This document shows, piece by piece, positions 16,378 to 25,081 of a stretch of DNA of 39,365 nt. The stretch is from Alphaproteobacteria bacterium BRH_c36 (GTDB lineage: Bacteria; Pseudomonadota; Alphaproteobacteria; Rhizobiales; Hyphomicrobiaceae), in contig LOEV01000206.1 in assembly GCA_001516065.1 (NCBI GenBank), positions 1-39,365 on the forward strand, in the 5' to 3' direction. Numbering within the stretch: the stretch's first letter is position 1; the number at the start of each line of letters is the position of its first letter. The translations under genes were made by a program, and so were the position numbers. A model generated the notes under the pieces. It had not been told where the DNA came from and did no database searches. It saw only the letters and a program-made list of their open reading frames with translations.

Positions 16378-16854
16378 GTGAAGATCTGGAACAAGCTTGC
16401 AGCGTCCGGCATGTTTTTCAGCGCCCGCCGGTTCACCGGGGCGATTTGTGCCGGGCTTGTACTGGCTTTCGCGCCCGCCATTGCGGAAGCCCAATCGGAA
16501 AGCGATACGCCGATCTCGGTGGAACTCAACAAACTGGAGTCGATCGATACCGGCTGCAGGATCTATGTCGTCGTCAACAACGAGACGGATTCGGAATTCG
16601 ATACGCTCAAGCTCGACTTGGTGCTGTTCAAGACCGACGGCATCGTCGATCAGCGCTTCTTCGTCGACCTGGCACCGCTGCGCAAGCAGAAGCGAATTGT
16701 CAAGCTCTTCGAACTGGGCAAGGTCAAGTGCGACGACATCGGCTCGTTCCTTGTCAACGACGTCGTTGAGTGCCGCAGCGGAACGGAAGCCGTCGAAAAC
16801 TGTCTGGCGCGCCTCGATGTAACGTCGCGGGCTACCGCGAAACTGTCGAAGTAG
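16378..16854 (+). CDS. Conserved small exported protein divergent from the exbB operon
   Basis: 158 residues from GTG 16378, chosen because GGGAGG lies eight bases upstream; a TTG at 16318 would add 20 residues. A signal peptide is evident (RRFTGAICAGLVLAFAPAIAEA-QS). The mature part is about 120 residues with an immunoglobulin-like beta pattern: ISVELNKLESIDTGCRIYVV, DTLKLDLVLFKTDGIVDQRF, RIVKLFELGKVKCDDIGSFL. Three or four Cys (in TGCRIY, VKCDD, VECRSG, ENCLA) may form disulfides. I recall similar proteins beside ExbB/ExbD genes in other alphaproteobacteria, but function is not known to me. Position suggests a periplasmic accessory of the Ton system; this is inference. Confidence 0.75.
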   Translation: MKIWNKLAASGMFFSARRFTGAICAGLVLAFAPAIAEAQSESDTPISVELNKLESIDTGCRIYVVVNNETDSEFDTLKLDLVLFKTDGIVDQRFFVDLAPLRKQKRIVKLFELGKVKCDDIGSFLVNDVVECRSGTEAVENCLARLDVTSRATAKLSK

Positions 16855-16937
16855 GCTCGATCAATCGTCCAAGACTGGTGAGCGCCTTGTTCAACGGGGC
16901 CGCCAAAATCCGACATCAAACCCACGGGGCAACGCCG

Positions 16938-17594
16938 ATGACAGAATTCTACAGCGACGCACAGCGCAAACTTCAGGACGCGTTCGGCACGCGGCCGCTC
17001 GCCGACCGGGTCGTGGAGCTCATTGTTCACGACTCCCTGACGCCGGAAGACCAGGGCTTTATCGAGAGCCGCGACATGTTCTTCCTGGCGACCGTCGATG
17101 CCAACGGTTCGCCGACGGTGTCCTACAAAGGCGGCACGCCGGGGTTCGTGAAGGCGCTCGATCCGCAGACAATTGCGTTCCCGGCCTACGACGGCAACGG
17201 CATGTTCCTGTCGATGGGAAATGCCTCGCAGACCGGCGAGATCGGCATGCTGTTCATCGATTTCGAGACGCCGCACCGCCTGCGCGTCCAGGCCCGCGCC
17301 GAGGTGGCCGCTGACGACCCGCTGATGGCGGAGTTTCCCGGGGCCACGATGGTCGTGCGGGCGAAGATCAAAGACATCTTCATCAACTGCCCCCGCTACA
17401 TCCACAAGCACAAGAAGCTGGAAACGTCGGTGTACGCGCCGACCGCGGACCACACTCCGCCGATGCCGAGCTGGAAACGGATCGACCTCGTGCAGGACGT
17501 GCTGCCGGATAACATCAAGCCTGCCGTCGCCGAAGCCGGCGGGCCGATCACGTTTGAAGAATACGCAGCCATGGCACAAGCTGGCGAGGGCTGA
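16938..17594 (+). CDS. Pyridoxamine 5'-phosphate oxidase-like flavoprotein
   Basis: 218 residues from ATG 16938; GGGGC precedes it, and earlier in-frame starts run through the end of the previous gene. The split-barrel FMN-binding pattern is present: FFLATVDANGSPTVSYKGG, TPGFVKALDPQTIAFPAYDG, GMFLSMGNASQTGEIGMLFI, then RLRVQARAEV. The family (predicted flavin-nucleotide-binding proteins related to PdxH) is broad and substrates are mostly unknown, so I would not call it PdxH. Its stop lies 12 bp from the end of the convergent SDR gene. Confidence 0.82.
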   Translation: MTEFYSDAQRKLQDAFGTRPLADRVVELIVHDSLTPEDQGFIESRDMFFLATVDANGSPTVSYKGGTPGFVKALDPQTIAFPAYDGNGMFLSMGNASQTGEIGMLFIDFETPHRLRVQARAEVAADDPLMAEFPGATMVVRAKIKDIFINCPRYIHKHKKLETSVYAPTADHTPPMPSWKRIDLVQDVLPDNIKPAVAEAGGPITFEEYAAMAQAGEG

Positions 17595-17606
17595 AACCGA
17601 CAGCGC

Positions 17607-18365
17607 TCAGCCGCGGCCCTCGAAGGGCATGGCCGTCGCCTTGATGGTCATGTTCAGCACGTTCGTGTCGAGCGGCAGGCTCGCCATGTAGAGAACGGCG
17701 CTGGCAACGTGGGCGACATCGAAGCGCGGTTCGGGACGCTTCACGCCGTCTGCCTGCATGACGCCCGTTACGAACGGTTCGGTCATTTCGGTTGCGGCAT
17801 TTCCGATATCGATCTGCGAGCAGGCGATATTAAACTTGCGGCCGTCGAGTGCGATCGATTTCGTCAAGCCGGCGATGGCATGCTTGGTGGCTGTGTAGGG
17901 CGCGGTACAGGGGCGGGGCGAATGGGCTGAAATCGAGCCGTTGTTGATGATGCGGCCGCCTTGTGGATCCTGCGACTTCATCAGCTTGATAGCTTCCTGG
18001 CAGCAATAGAACACGCCCGACAGGTTGACGCTCACGACCTTGCGCCATTCGTCGGCGGTGAGTTCCTCCATCGGCTTCACCGGCGCGCCGATGCCGGCGT
18101 TGTTGAACAGCACATCAAGCCGGCCGTAAGCCTGGTCGGCGGCATGGAATAACGCCTTGACCGCCAGCGGGTCAGAGATATCGGTTGGAACCGCGCGCAT
18201 TTCGCCGCCGCCGGCCTTCGCCTTCTTGATGGTGTCTTCCAGCTTGGCCCTATGGCGGCCGGCGAGAACGACGTGATAGCCGTTCGCCTGCAGCGCCAGG
18301 GCGACGGCTTGGCCAATACCGGTTCCGGCACCGGTGACGATCGCAACCCGCGCGTTTTCACTCAT
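17607..18365 (-). CDS. Short-chain dehydrogenase/reductase (SDR)
   Basis: 252 residues, ATG 18365. Classical motifs: TGAGTGIG (about 11-18), FNNAGIG, a serine in NNGSISA, YTATK with the catalytic Tyr/Lys, and a modified region after it ([12 protein letters not shown]) instead of the usual PG motif. Length is typical. The gene is 32 bp downstream of the hydroxyacyl-CoA dehydrogenase gene on the same strand, suggesting one transcript with the etfB-etfA-hbd set. That context hints at an acyl or hydroxyacyl substrate, but the specificity is not readable from sequence. Confidence 0.87.
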   Translation of the reverse strand: MSENARVAIVTGAGTGIGQAVALALQANGYHVVLAGRHRAKLEDTIKKAKAGGGEMRAVPTDISDPLAVKALFHAADQAYGRLDVLFNNAGIGAPVKPMEELTADEWRKVVSVNLSGVFYCCQEAIKLMKSQDPQGGRIINNGSISAHSPRPCTAPYTATKHAIAGLTKSIALDGRKFNIACSQIDIGNAATEMTEPFVTGVMQADGVKRPEPRFDVAHVASAVLYMASLPLDTNVLNMTIKATAMPFEGRG

Positions 18366-18397
18366 TATTGTTCCTTGAACTTCTCTGTCGCGCCGAC

Positions 18398-19330
18398 TTA
18401 TCGCGTCGGCACAGGCACGTCACCACGGTAATCGTAGAATCCGCGTTTGGTCTTGCGGCCGAGCCAACCGGCTTCGACGTACTTCACGAGCAGCGGGCAT
18501 GGCCGGTACTTGGAGTCGGCGAGGCCTTCGTAAAGCACCTGCATGACCGACAGGCAGGTGTCGAGCCCGATGAAATCGGCCAGTTCCAGCGGCCCCATCG
18601 GGTGATTTGCGCCAAGCTTCATGGCCTTGTCGATCGATTCAACGGTACCGACGCCTTCGTAAAGCGTGTAGACGGCTTCATTGATCATCGGCAGCAGAAT
18701 GCGGTTGACGATAAAGGCCGGAAAATCTTCCGAGACCGCCGTGGTCTTGCCGAGCGAGTGAACAAAAGTTCGGCTTAGCTCGAAGGTGTCATCCTCGGTG
18801 GCGATGCCGCGGATCAGTTCGACCAGCTCCATCAGCGGCACAGGGTTCATAAAGTGCATGCCAATGAAACGATCGGGGCGGTCGGTGACCGCCGCCAACC
18901 GGGTTACCGAGATCGAGGACGTGTTGGTCGCGATGATCGCTTCGGGTTTGAGATGCGCGCAAAGCTCACCGAAAATGGAGCGCTTGACGCCCTCATCCTC
19001 GACGGCTGCCTCGATCACGAGGTCGCAGTCCTTAAAGCCCGCGAAACTGTCCGCGAACCCGATTCGGGCGAGGGCCTTCTTCTTGTCGGACTCGCTGATC
19101 AAGTCCTTGGCGACCTGACGATCCAAATTATATGAAATCGTCGCCATCGCCTTCTCGAAGGCTTCCGACGTGAGGTCGTTGAGGAGCACGCCGTAGTCGG
19201 ACAGGGCAGCAACGTGGGCGATGCCGTTGCCCATCTGGCCGGCGCCGATGACCCCGATATTCCGAATCGAGAAGGAATCGGTATCCGCGTTCGGCCCCGT
19301 TTTTTCAGAAGGCATGACGGGGGTATCCAT
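18398..19330 (-). CDS. hbdA: 3-hydroxybutyryl-CoA dehydrogenase
   Basis: 310 residues, ATG 19330. The NAD-binding loop [12 protein letters not shown] sits near residue 30, later than usual because of a 20-residue N-terminal extension. [26 protein letters not shown] and [17 protein letters not shown] carry the family catalytic histidine and asparagine region, and the C-domain has [38 protein letters not shown] and a final [11 protein letters not shown]. It oxidises 3-hydroxybutyryl-CoA, or runs in reverse, with NAD(P)(H). It lies 38 bp after etfA on the same strand, the arrangement known from rhizobia, coupling beta-oxidation-type chemistry to ETF. Confidence 0.93.
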   Translation of the reverse strand: MDTPVMPSEKTGPNADTDSFSIRNIGVIGAGQMGNGIAHVAALSDYGVLLNDLTSEAFEKAMATISYNLDRQVAKDLISESDKKKALARIGFADSFAGFKDCDLVIEAAVEDEGVKRSIFGELCAHLKPEAIIATNTSSISVTRLAAVTDRPDRFIGMHFMNPVPLMELVELIRGIATEDDTFELSRTFVHSLGKTTAVSEDFPAFIVNRILLPMINEAVYTLYEGVGTVESIDKAMKLGANHPMGPLELADFIGLDTCLSVMQVLYEGLADSKYRPCPLLVKYVEAGWLGRKTKRGFYDYRGDVPVPTR

Positions 19331-19368
19331 AAAGTGCGGCTCCCTTGAGCATTAGTGCGACTACTCCG

Positions 19369-20313
19369 CTAGTTCTTGATGCTTTTGAGTTCGGCCTCAA
19401 GCTCGGGCAGAGCCTTGAACAAATCGGCGACCAAGCCATAGTCGGCGACTTGAAATATCGGTGCTTCCGCGTCCTTGTTGATGGCAACAATGACTTTGGA
19501 ATCCTTCATACCTGCGAGGTGTTGGATCGCGCCGGAAATTCCCACAGCGATGTAAAGGTCCGGCGCGACGACCTTGCCCGTCTGGCCAACCTGCATATCG
19601 TTTGGAACGTAGCCGGCATCCACCGCAGCGCGGCTCGCACCGATCGCGGCGCCGAGCGCATCGGCGAGGGGTGCGATCAACTTGTCGAAGTTCTCACCCG
19701 ACCCTAGCCCGCGACCGCCCGAAACGATGATCTTGGCGGCTGCGAGTTCCGGGCGGTCGGACTTCGTCAACTCTGCCGAATCGAATGCGGACTTGGCGAC
19801 AGCGGCTGGGGCTTCAATGACCTCGACAGGCGCGTTGGCACCTTCGCCAGCCGACCTGAAGGCCGCCGTGCGGACGGTGATGACTTTCTTGGGTTCGGTG
19901 CACTGCACCGTCTGGACGGCGTTGCCGGCATAGATCGGGCGCTCGAAAGTGTCAGGCGCATTGACCTTGATGATGTCGGAGACCTGCATGACGTCTAGAA
20001 GGGCGGCAACGCGCGGGGCGACGTTCTTGCCGTAAGCGGTTGCGGGCGCGACGAAGGCGTCATAGCCCTGCATCAGCGAAACCACTAGGGCTGCGAGTTC
20101 CTCGGCCAGCGGATGAGCGAGATGCGGCGCATCGGCGAGCAGAACCTTGGCGGCGCCATCGAGTTTTGCAGCAGCCTCGGCAACCGTTTTGCAACCGGAG
20201 CCGGCGACAAGAATGTGAATGTCGCCGCCGAGATCCGCGGCGGCCGACATCGCCTTCGCCGTCGCGTCATTGAGTATTGCGTTGTCGTGTTCAGCCAGCA
20301 ACAGAATCGGCAT
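19369..20313 (-). CDS. etfA: Electron transfer flavoprotein alpha subunit
   Basis: 314 residues from ATG 20313. The C-terminal FAD domain is unmistakable: [61 protein letters not shown], and [14 protein letters not shown]. With EtfB it forms the heterodimer that takes electrons from acyl-CoA dehydrogenases and passes them to ETF:quinone oxidoreductase, neither of which is in this window. The start overlaps the etfB stop as TGATG, showing translational coupling. Length is normal. Confidence 0.96.
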   Translation of the reverse strand: MPILLLAEHDNAILNDATAKAMSAAADLGGDIHILVAGSGCKTVAEAAAKLDGAAKVLLADAPHLAHPLAEELAALVVSLMQGYDAFVAPATAYGKNVAPRVAALLDVMQVSDIIKVNAPDTFERPIYAGNAVQTVQCTEPKKVITVRTAAFRSAGEGANAPVEVIEAPAAVAKSAFDSAELTKSDRPELAAAKIIVSGGRGLGSGENFDKLIAPLADALGAAIGASRAAVDAGYVPNDMQVGQTGKVVAPDLYIAVGISGAIQHLAGMKDSKVIVAINKDAEAPIFQVADYGLVADLFKALPELEAELKSIKN

Positions 20314-21062
20314 CAAAGGACCCCCGCCTCGTTTTTCAGTTTCGACACCAGTTCGCCGACACTTTCAACGACGATACCGGCTTGGCGGACGGGAGGCTCG
20401 GTGGTTTTCAATACCTGCAGCCGCGGGGTGACGTCGACGCCGTAGTCCTCAGGGGATTTTTTGTCGAGCGGCTTCTTCTTGGCCTTCATGATATTCGGCA
20501 GCGAAGGATAACGAGGCTCATTGAGGCGAAGGTCGGTGGTGATCACGGCTGGAATGGCGAGCGATATCGTTTCAAGCCCGCCGTCGATCTCGCGGGTGAC
20601 GAGCGCCTTGCCGCCTTCGAGCTGGATCTTCGAAGCGAAGGTTCCTTGCGGCCAGCCGAGCAGGGCTGCAAGCATCTGTCCGGTCTGGTTGCAGTCATCG
20701 TCAATGGCCTGCTTGCCGAGAATGACGAGATCGGGCTTTTCTTCCTCGACGACCGCCTTAAGGAGTTTGGCGACGGCGAGAGGCTCAACGGCTACGTCGG
20801 TTTCGATGTGAATCGCGCGATCGGCGCCGATCGCCTGCGCGGTGCGCAGGGTATCCTGCGCCTTCGCGGGACCGATCGTCACGGCGACCACTTCCGTGGC
20901 GGCGCCGCGTTCCTTGATGCGAACCGCTTCCTCGACGGCAATTTCGTCAAAGGGATTCATCGACATTTTGACGTTCGCAAGCTCAACGCCCGAACCGTCC
21001 GCCTTGACCCGGATCTTGACGTTGTAGTCGACCACGCGCTTGACCGGCACGAGTATTTTCAT
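20313..21062 (-). CDS. etfB: Electron transfer flavoprotein beta subunit
   Basis: 249 residues from ATG 21062 ([19 protein letters not shown]), with AAGGCGG just upstream; an upstream in-frame extension to 21182 looks non-coding. The family blocks are intact: [75 protein letters not shown]. EtfB binds AMP and docks the dehydrogenase partner. It is the first gene of the minus-strand etfB-etfA-hbdA-SDR set; a 16-bp inverted repeat (21175-21190) lies 113 bp upstream. Confidence 0.96.
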   Translation of the reverse strand: MKILVPVKRVVDYNVKIRVKADGSGVELANVKMSMNPFDEIAVEEAVRIKERGAATEVVAVTIGPAKAQDTLRTAQAIGADRAIHIETDVAVEPLAVAKLLKAVVEEEKPDLVILGKQAIDDDCNQTGQMLAALLGWPQGTFASKIQLEGGKALVTREIDGGLETISLAIPAVITTDLRLNEPRYPSLPNIMKAKKKPLDKKSPEDYGVDVTPRLQVLKTTEPPVRQAGIVVESVGELVSKLKNEAGVL

Positions 21063-21174
21063 CCGCCTTGAACTCTCCGCTATTGTGTCCGACCGTTCAT
21101 CGAGCTTGATGGCCTTAATCGGGCCCGAACGTCGCATCCGGCGCGTATGATGACGTTGCGATGCGCCCAAGCAC

Positions 21175-21190
21175 GTTCGCAAATGCGAAC
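21175..21190. promoter_or_regulatory. Inverted repeat upstream of etfB
   Basis: GTTCGCA-AA-TGCGAAC has perfect 7-bp arms with a 2-bp centre, 113-128 bp ahead of the etfB ATG in the 292-bp gap 21063-21354. It looks like an operator for a dimeric repressor of TetR or similar type. The spacing does not fit the alphaproteobacterial LexA site. Regulator unknown. Confidence 0.4.
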
Positions 21191-21354
21191 ATAAAGCCTA
21201 GTTGCCCGCCAAGTGAACGTCAATTGAGCAGGAAAGTGGCTTTGTTGTCTCAGCGCCACAGCGGCGGGGGACTAGATAAGCGCTTAAGCCGCACTGCAGC
21301 AAAGTATCCAACCAACCGATCGCGACGAGCGATCGCGTATGGACGGATGATGCT

Positions 21355-22128
21355 CTAGGCGAGCCCGCGGTCGAACAGCGGAACGCCGGGCCGCTTCAAG
21401 ATCAAAATGAGGAAAGCGCCAGCCGCGAGCCCGCCGATATGCGCCCACCACGCGACGGGGTTGGGATCGCCCAATTCCGGCGTCAGCACCATGATCACCT
21501 GGGTAACGACCCACAGGCCAAGGACGATGGCTGCCGAAATCTGCAGCGGGATGACCTTCAGCGCCAGAACCCATACGCGGACGCGGGGGTGCAGCATAAG
21601 GTATGCGGCGATAACGCCGGCTACCGCGCCGCTGGCGCCGATCAGAGGGACACCGGCCATTGCCGTATCTGCCACCATGTAAGCGTGGACCAGGCCCGCA
21701 AACACTCCGCAGGCCAGATAGAACACCAGGAATTTGATGTGTCCCACAGCGTCTTCGACGTTATCGCCGAAGACCCACAGGAACACCATGTTGCCCAGGA
21801 GATGCCAGATATCGCCGTGGAAAAACATGTACGATATCAGCGTGTAAGCCTCGGGGACGGCGATCAGGTCATCGGTCGCGGGGGACGGGCCGCCAATAAC
21901 GTTGACCAGGAACAGTTCGGCCGGGCGAACGGCGAAACTGGTGATAACGCCCTGGTCCATGCCCATCGCAGCGAACGCGAAAACGACGACGTTGATAGCG
22001 ATCAGAGCAATCGTGACGAACTGAAACTTTATAGATTTCAGTGGGTTGTCGTCTTGCATGGGAATGAACACAACCGCAGCCTCCGGCTTGACGCTTCGAT
22101 TAGACCGTAGGATGCGGCCTTTCACCAT
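21355..22128 (-). CDS. Rhomboid-family intramembrane serine protease
   Basis: 257 residues from ATG 22128, with AAGGA six bases upstream. Around six membrane helices are apparent. Diagnostic motifs are HLLGNMVFLWVFGDNVED in helix 2, the catalytic serine in GASGAVAG and the catalytic histidine in AHIGGLAAG near the C-terminus, so the protease should be active. Rhomboids cut substrates inside or beside the membrane; the substrate here is unknown. It sits between the etf genes and cobO on the same strand but with large gaps on both sides (292 and 162 bp), so it is probably transcribed by itself. Confidence 0.92.
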   Translation of the reverse strand: MVKGRILRSNRSVKPEAAVVFIPMQDDNPLKSIKFQFVTIALIAINVVVFAFAAMGMDQGVITSFAVRPAELFLVNVIGGPSPATDDLIAVPEAYTLISYMFFHGDIWHLLGNMVFLWVFGDNVEDAVGHIKFLVFYLACGVFAGLVHAYMVADTAMAGVPLIGASGAVAGVIAAYLMLHPRVRVWVLALKVIPLQISAAIVLGLWVVTQVIMVLTPELGDPNPVAWWAHIGGLAAGAFLILILKRPGVPLFDRGLA

Positions 22129-22192
22129 CGGCAATCCTTGTCGATGGCCCAGCCGACCTTGTCAACTTGGGAGTGGGTCAAACCGAGGCCGG

Positions 22193-22266
22193 CTAGTGTG
22201 ACGATTCAGAAGTTCGCTTGAGTGGTTGCCGCAGAGTGGAGGCGAACTTCGGAGACGGGACACTAG
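22193..22266. mobile_element. Palindromic MITE-like element, GAAGTTCGC subfamily, copy 1
   Basis: 74 bp from CTAGTGT to ACACTAG. The terminal arms pair imperfectly over about 25 bp and both contain GAAGTTCGC, facing each other around a loop (ttgagtggttgccgcagag). Its reverse complement matches 27177-27250 at 65 of 74 positions. Both ends carry CTAG, as expected if TA was duplicated on insertion into CTAG in the manner of IS630/Tc1-type elements; that origin is inferred. No coding capacity. Confidence 0.75.
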
Positions 22267-22290
22267 CTTCCGCTTTTTACCGACTTCAAG

Positions 22291-22872
22291 TCAGCGGTTG
22301 GCCCCGGGAACCCATAGAATATCGCCCTCACCTCGCCCGTTGGTATAACGCCCGGCGACAAAGAGAAGGTCGGATAAGCGGTTGATATACTTGAGTGCAG
22401 CAGTGCTGACCGGCTCATTCTCATCGGCGGCGAGTTCCGTCATCAGGCGCTCGGCGCGACGGCTGATGGTCCGTGCCAGGTGCATGTAGGCCGATGCCGG
22501 CGAACCGCCGGGCAACACGAAGGACCTAAGGGGTTGCAAATCCGCATTCAAGCGGTCGATTTCCTGTTCAAGCCGCGTGACCTGCTCGTCGCTGATGCGC
22601 AGGGGCTCGTAGGGCAGTTCTTCGCCGCGATCGGGGACACACAGATCGGCGCCAAGGTCAAACAGATCGTTTTGCAGCCGCCCAAGGATCTCATCGACAA
22701 TCGCGTCGTCTTCGCCCAGATGCAGGCGGACGAGCCCGATGGCGGCATTGGCCTCATCGACCGTCCCATAGGCGGCGATGCGCTTGTCGTATTTAACAAC
22801 GCGTTCACCGGTGCCCAGGCCGGTGGTGCCGGCATCACCTGTGCGTGTGTAGATTTTATTCAACTTGACCAT
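22291..22872 (-). CDS. cobO: Cob(I)alamin adenosyltransferase, PduO type
   Basis: 193 residues from ATG 22872. The N-terminus MVKLNKIYTRTGDAGTTGLG is the ATP-binding signature of the PduO class, followed by KYDKRIAAYGTVDEANAAIG. The C-terminal half has LPGGSPASAYMHLARTISRR and YINRLSDLLFVAGRY. The enzyme transfers the adenosyl group of ATP to cob(I)alamin to make coenzyme B12. The symbol follows common rhizobial annotation; by structure it is PduO type and not CobA/CobO type. Its gene follows the HIG1 gene by 29 bp on the same strand. Confidence 0.93.
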   Translation of the reverse strand: MVKLNKIYTRTGDAGTTGLGTGERVVKYDKRIAAYGTVDEANAAIGLVRLHLGEDDAIVDEILGRLQNDLFDLGADLCVPDRGEELPYEPLRISDEQVTRLEQEIDRLNADLQPLRSFVLPGGSPASAYMHLARTISRRAERLMTELAADENEPVSTAALKYINRLSDLLFVAGRYTNGRGEGDILWVPGANR

Positions 22873-22901
22873 GGCAGCAGGTCCTTTTCGTTCGGAACGT
22901 C

Positions 22902-23090
22902 TCAGCGATTGAGCAACACAAAGCCAATAACGAGCAGGATGGCCAGAAACTGGAGCCCGACGCGCCAGCGCATCAGCTTCTGGCTGAGGCTTGCGGTTGA
23001 GTTGCCAAGCAGCGTGTAAAGGCCCAAACAGAGAACAACAAGGACGGAGAGCGTTGCAAGCGTTGCCAAATAGTAGAGTGTGGTTTGCAT
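22902..23090 (-). CDS. HIG1-domain twin-transmembrane protein
   Basis: 62 residues, ATG 23090. Two membrane helices (about 5-28 and 45-60) are joined by a short basic loop, with the motif LMRWRVGLQ before helix 2, which is the hallmark of the bacterial HIG1 (hypoxia-induced gene 1) family. In this order the family is commonly located beside cobO and the etf genes. Members are proposed to associate with respiratory complexes; here that is inference. The ribosome-binding site is weak. Confidence 0.88.
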   Translation of the reverse strand: MQTTLYYLATLATLSVLVVLCLGLYTLLGNSTASLSQKLMRWRVGLQFLAILLVIGFVLLNR

Positions 23091-23166
23091 GTTTTTCCAA
23101 GGTGCGAGGCGGTTCGGAGGCGGCCGGGCTGGCGCGAACCAGGGGAACCAGCAGCCGCAATTTCTT

Positions 23167-23192
23167 CTTGGCAAGTCTTGCCAAGGTTTTTT
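23167..23192 (+). terminator. Factor-independent terminator-like hairpin without an obvious plus-strand gene
   Basis: Arms cttggcaa (23167-23174) and ttgccaag (23178-23185) with a 3-nt loop are followed by GTTTTTT. It reads as a terminator on the plus strand, yet the genes to its left are on the minus strand. It lies in the leader region of the HIG1 gene. Confidence 0.55.
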
Positions 23193-23383
23193 CCCGACGC
23201 TTCGGAAGAGCCCGTATTGGCTTGGCGTGTTTGCCGTCGCGTCAACCGGCCTCCGTTCAGGGGCAACGCACGGCGTTACGAAACAGTTCAGCAATCGGTG
23301 CGCACAATAAATGCCGCAATTGTCGGTCCAGTGTTGGTTACACCCTTTTGCCACCGGAATTAACACGTTCCAGTGCGCTGTTG

Positions 23384-23462
23384 CTAGTGTAGCGCACCTG
23401 ACATTTGGTACCCGCTTGCGGCTGAACTCGAAACCAAACGTCAGGTGCAAAAGCTACACTAG
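23384..23462. mobile_element. Palindromic MITE-like element, CTGACATTTG subfamily, copy 1
   Basis: 79 bp with CTAGTGTAGC at the left and GCTACACTAG at the right. Internal arms acctgacatttggt and accaaacgtcaggt pair almost fully. The interior is non-coding. It shares its ends with the GAAGTTCGC subfamily and its CTGACATTTG block with the next element 14 bp to the right. Confidence 0.7.
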
Positions 23463-23475
23463 ACTCATGGAATAG

Positions 23476-23552
23476 CTAGTGTTCCTTATGGTCCTGACAT
23501 TTGATCGGAAGTTGGCCGCAATAGGAAGCAAATGTCAGCACCGGAACATTAG
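23476..23552. mobile_element. Palindromic MITE-like element, CTGACATTTG subfamily, copy 2
   Basis: 77 bp from ctagtgttcc to ggaacattag. The inner arms ctgacatttg and caaatgtcag are exact complements; outer arms have one mismatch plus an indel. It starts 14 bp after copy 1, so the two stand in tandem. Confidence 0.7.
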
Positions 23553-23660
23553 CAGCGCGTCACAGACCTTGGCATACAAAGTAAAAACGCAACCAAGAAC
23601 CCTCGCCCGCGACCGGACTTAGGTCTCAGGCGGACCTTAAAGAAACTGGACAGAAGAATT

Positions 23661-25073
23661 TTGCGCCGCTTCCACTGTTTCCGTTTAACGAACCTACCGC
23701 TTGGCGCGGCGCTTCTGGCGCTGTCGGCGGGTGTGGGGTTGGCGCAGGAAACGCTGGAGGAAGCCCGCCTCAAGCTCGAATCGCAGCGCAATCAGCTGCA
23801 ATCGACGCAGGGCAAGGCGCACGAACTCGAAGTCAGCCTGAAGGATCTGCAGAAGGAGCGCGAGCGCCTGAATGCGCGCCTGCTCGAGACAGCTGCGCTC
23901 ATTCAGAAGAGCGAAGCGCGCATGACGGCGCAGGAGGCGCGCCTTGATGAATTGAGGTCGCAGGAGCAGTTGGTGCGCGGCTCTCTGGCGCAAAGCCATG
24001 GCCAGATCGCTGGTCTGCTGGCGGTTCTGCAGCGCATGGGGCGCAATCCGCCGCCGGTAATGATTACCCATCGTGAGGACGCCCTGTCGATGGTGCGCAG
24101 CGCAATGCTGTTGGCGGCGGCCTTTCCAACCATGAGTAAACAAGCTCTGGCGCTGGCCGGCAGACTGAAAGAACTGGTCCGCGTCATGACGGATATAGAA
24201 ACGGAAACCCAGCAGCTGAAAGCGGAAACGAAAAGCCTGCTTGACGCGCGTACCCGATTGTCAGGCTTAATGACTGCAAAGCAAACGTCGTTGGCTGAAC
24301 GCCAGTCGGAACTGGCCAAGGTCCGCACGGCAGCTGCCGAGATCTCGCGCAACGTTTCGTCGCTGTCGGAGCTGATGCAGAAGCTCGATACGGCCGAAAC
24401 CGCGGAAATGAAGGCACACGACGAGAAAGTGGCGCATACGCTCGATGCTGCAGCCTCACGCGAACGGCTGGGAACCGTCCAGGGAGAGCGCCCGCGGGTG
24501 CCCGTCGAAGACGATCCGGGACTGATCAAGGAAGCCGGTACGCCGACGACCCTTCGCGATCCGGCGCAGGAATTTGAAGTCGCCGTGCTGGCGCCTTCGG
24601 CTGCGGGTTTCGGCCGCACCAGCGCCGCCCGCATCGAGCCGGCGATCCCGTTCCATCTCGCCAAGGCAAAGCTGCCGCGTCCAACCGGCGGCGAACTCGT
24701 GCTCAAATATGATGAAAAAACCCAGTACGGCCAGAATTCAAAGGGTATCGTGTTCCGCACGCGGCATGCCGCCCAGATCACATCTCCGTGTGATGGCTGG
24801 ATAGTTTATGCAGGTCCGTTTCGGAGTTATGGGCAACTCTTGATCATTAACGCCGGCGGTGGGTATCATGTGCTTCTGGCCGGAATGACGCGAATCGATG
24901 TGCAACCAGGACAATTTGTCCTAGCCGCAGAGCCGGTTGGAACGATGAGCGAGGCGCCGCCGACGGTGAAACAGAGTTCCGAAGAGACTTCTCCCGTCCT
25001 ATATGTGGAATTCCGCAAAGACGGGCGACCAATTGATCCTGCCCCATGGTGGGTTCCCAACCCAAGAGGGTGA
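23661..25073 (+). CDS. EnvC-type murein hydrolase activator
   Basis: 470 residues from TTG 23661; AGAAGAA precedes it and a signal peptide follows (LPLGAALLALSAGVGLAQ-ET). Residues 30-110 and 170-270 are coiled coil, and a degenerate LytM (M23) domain fills the last 110 residues (SPCDGWIVYAGPFRSYGQLL, GGGYHVLLAGM, VLYVEFRKDGRPIDPAPWW). The zinc-binding His/Asp residues of active M23 peptidases (HxxxD, HxH) are missing, as in EnvC of E. coli, which does not cut peptidoglycan but activates amidases at the division site. The ctpA gene begins 8 bp after its stop, so the two are co-expressed. The TTG start is unusual but no better start is visible. Confidence 0.87.
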   Translation: MRRFHCFRLTNLPLGAALLALSAGVGLAQETLEEARLKLESQRNQLQSTQGKAHELEVSLKDLQKERERLNARLLETAALIQKSEARMTAQEARLDELRSQEQLVRGSLAQSHGQIAGLLAVLQRMGRNPPPVMITHREDALSMVRSAMLLAAAFPTMSKQALALAGRLKELVRVMTDIETETQQLKAETKSLLDARTRLSGLMTAKQTSLAERQSELAKVRTAAAEISRNVSSLSELMQKLDTAETAEMKAHDEKVAHTLDAAASRERLGTVQGERPRVPVEDDPGLIKEAGTPTTLRDPAQEFEVAVLAPSAAGFGRTSAARIEPAIPFHLAKAKLPRPTGGELVLKYDEKTQYGQNSKGIVFRTRHAAQITSPCDGWIVYAGPFRSYGQLLIINAGGGYHVLLAGMTRIDVQPGQFVLAAEPVGTMSEAPPTVKQSSEETSPVLYVEFRKDGRPIDPAPWWVPNPRG

Positions 25074-25081
25074 TAAAGACT

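Larger units (their letters stand above)
23091..23660. other. 570-bp intergenic region rich in palindromic elements
   Basis: Between the divergent HIG1 and envC starts. It contains a plus-strand terminator-like hairpin (23167-23192) and two palindromic elements (23384-23462 and 23476-23552) listed separately. No gene is credible. The final 100 bp ahead of envC are the probable envC promoter region. Confidence 0.6.

Noticed and set aside
21175-21190. SOS (LexA) box
   Set aside because: Alphaproteobacterial LexA sites are direct GTTC-N7-GTTC or GAAC-N7-GAAC type; this is an inverted repeat of different spacing, and etfB is not an SOS gene.
23091-23450. Long N-terminal extension of the HIG1 protein
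   Set aside because: The added sequence passes through the terminator hairpin and a MITE; the 62-residue form matches family length exactly.
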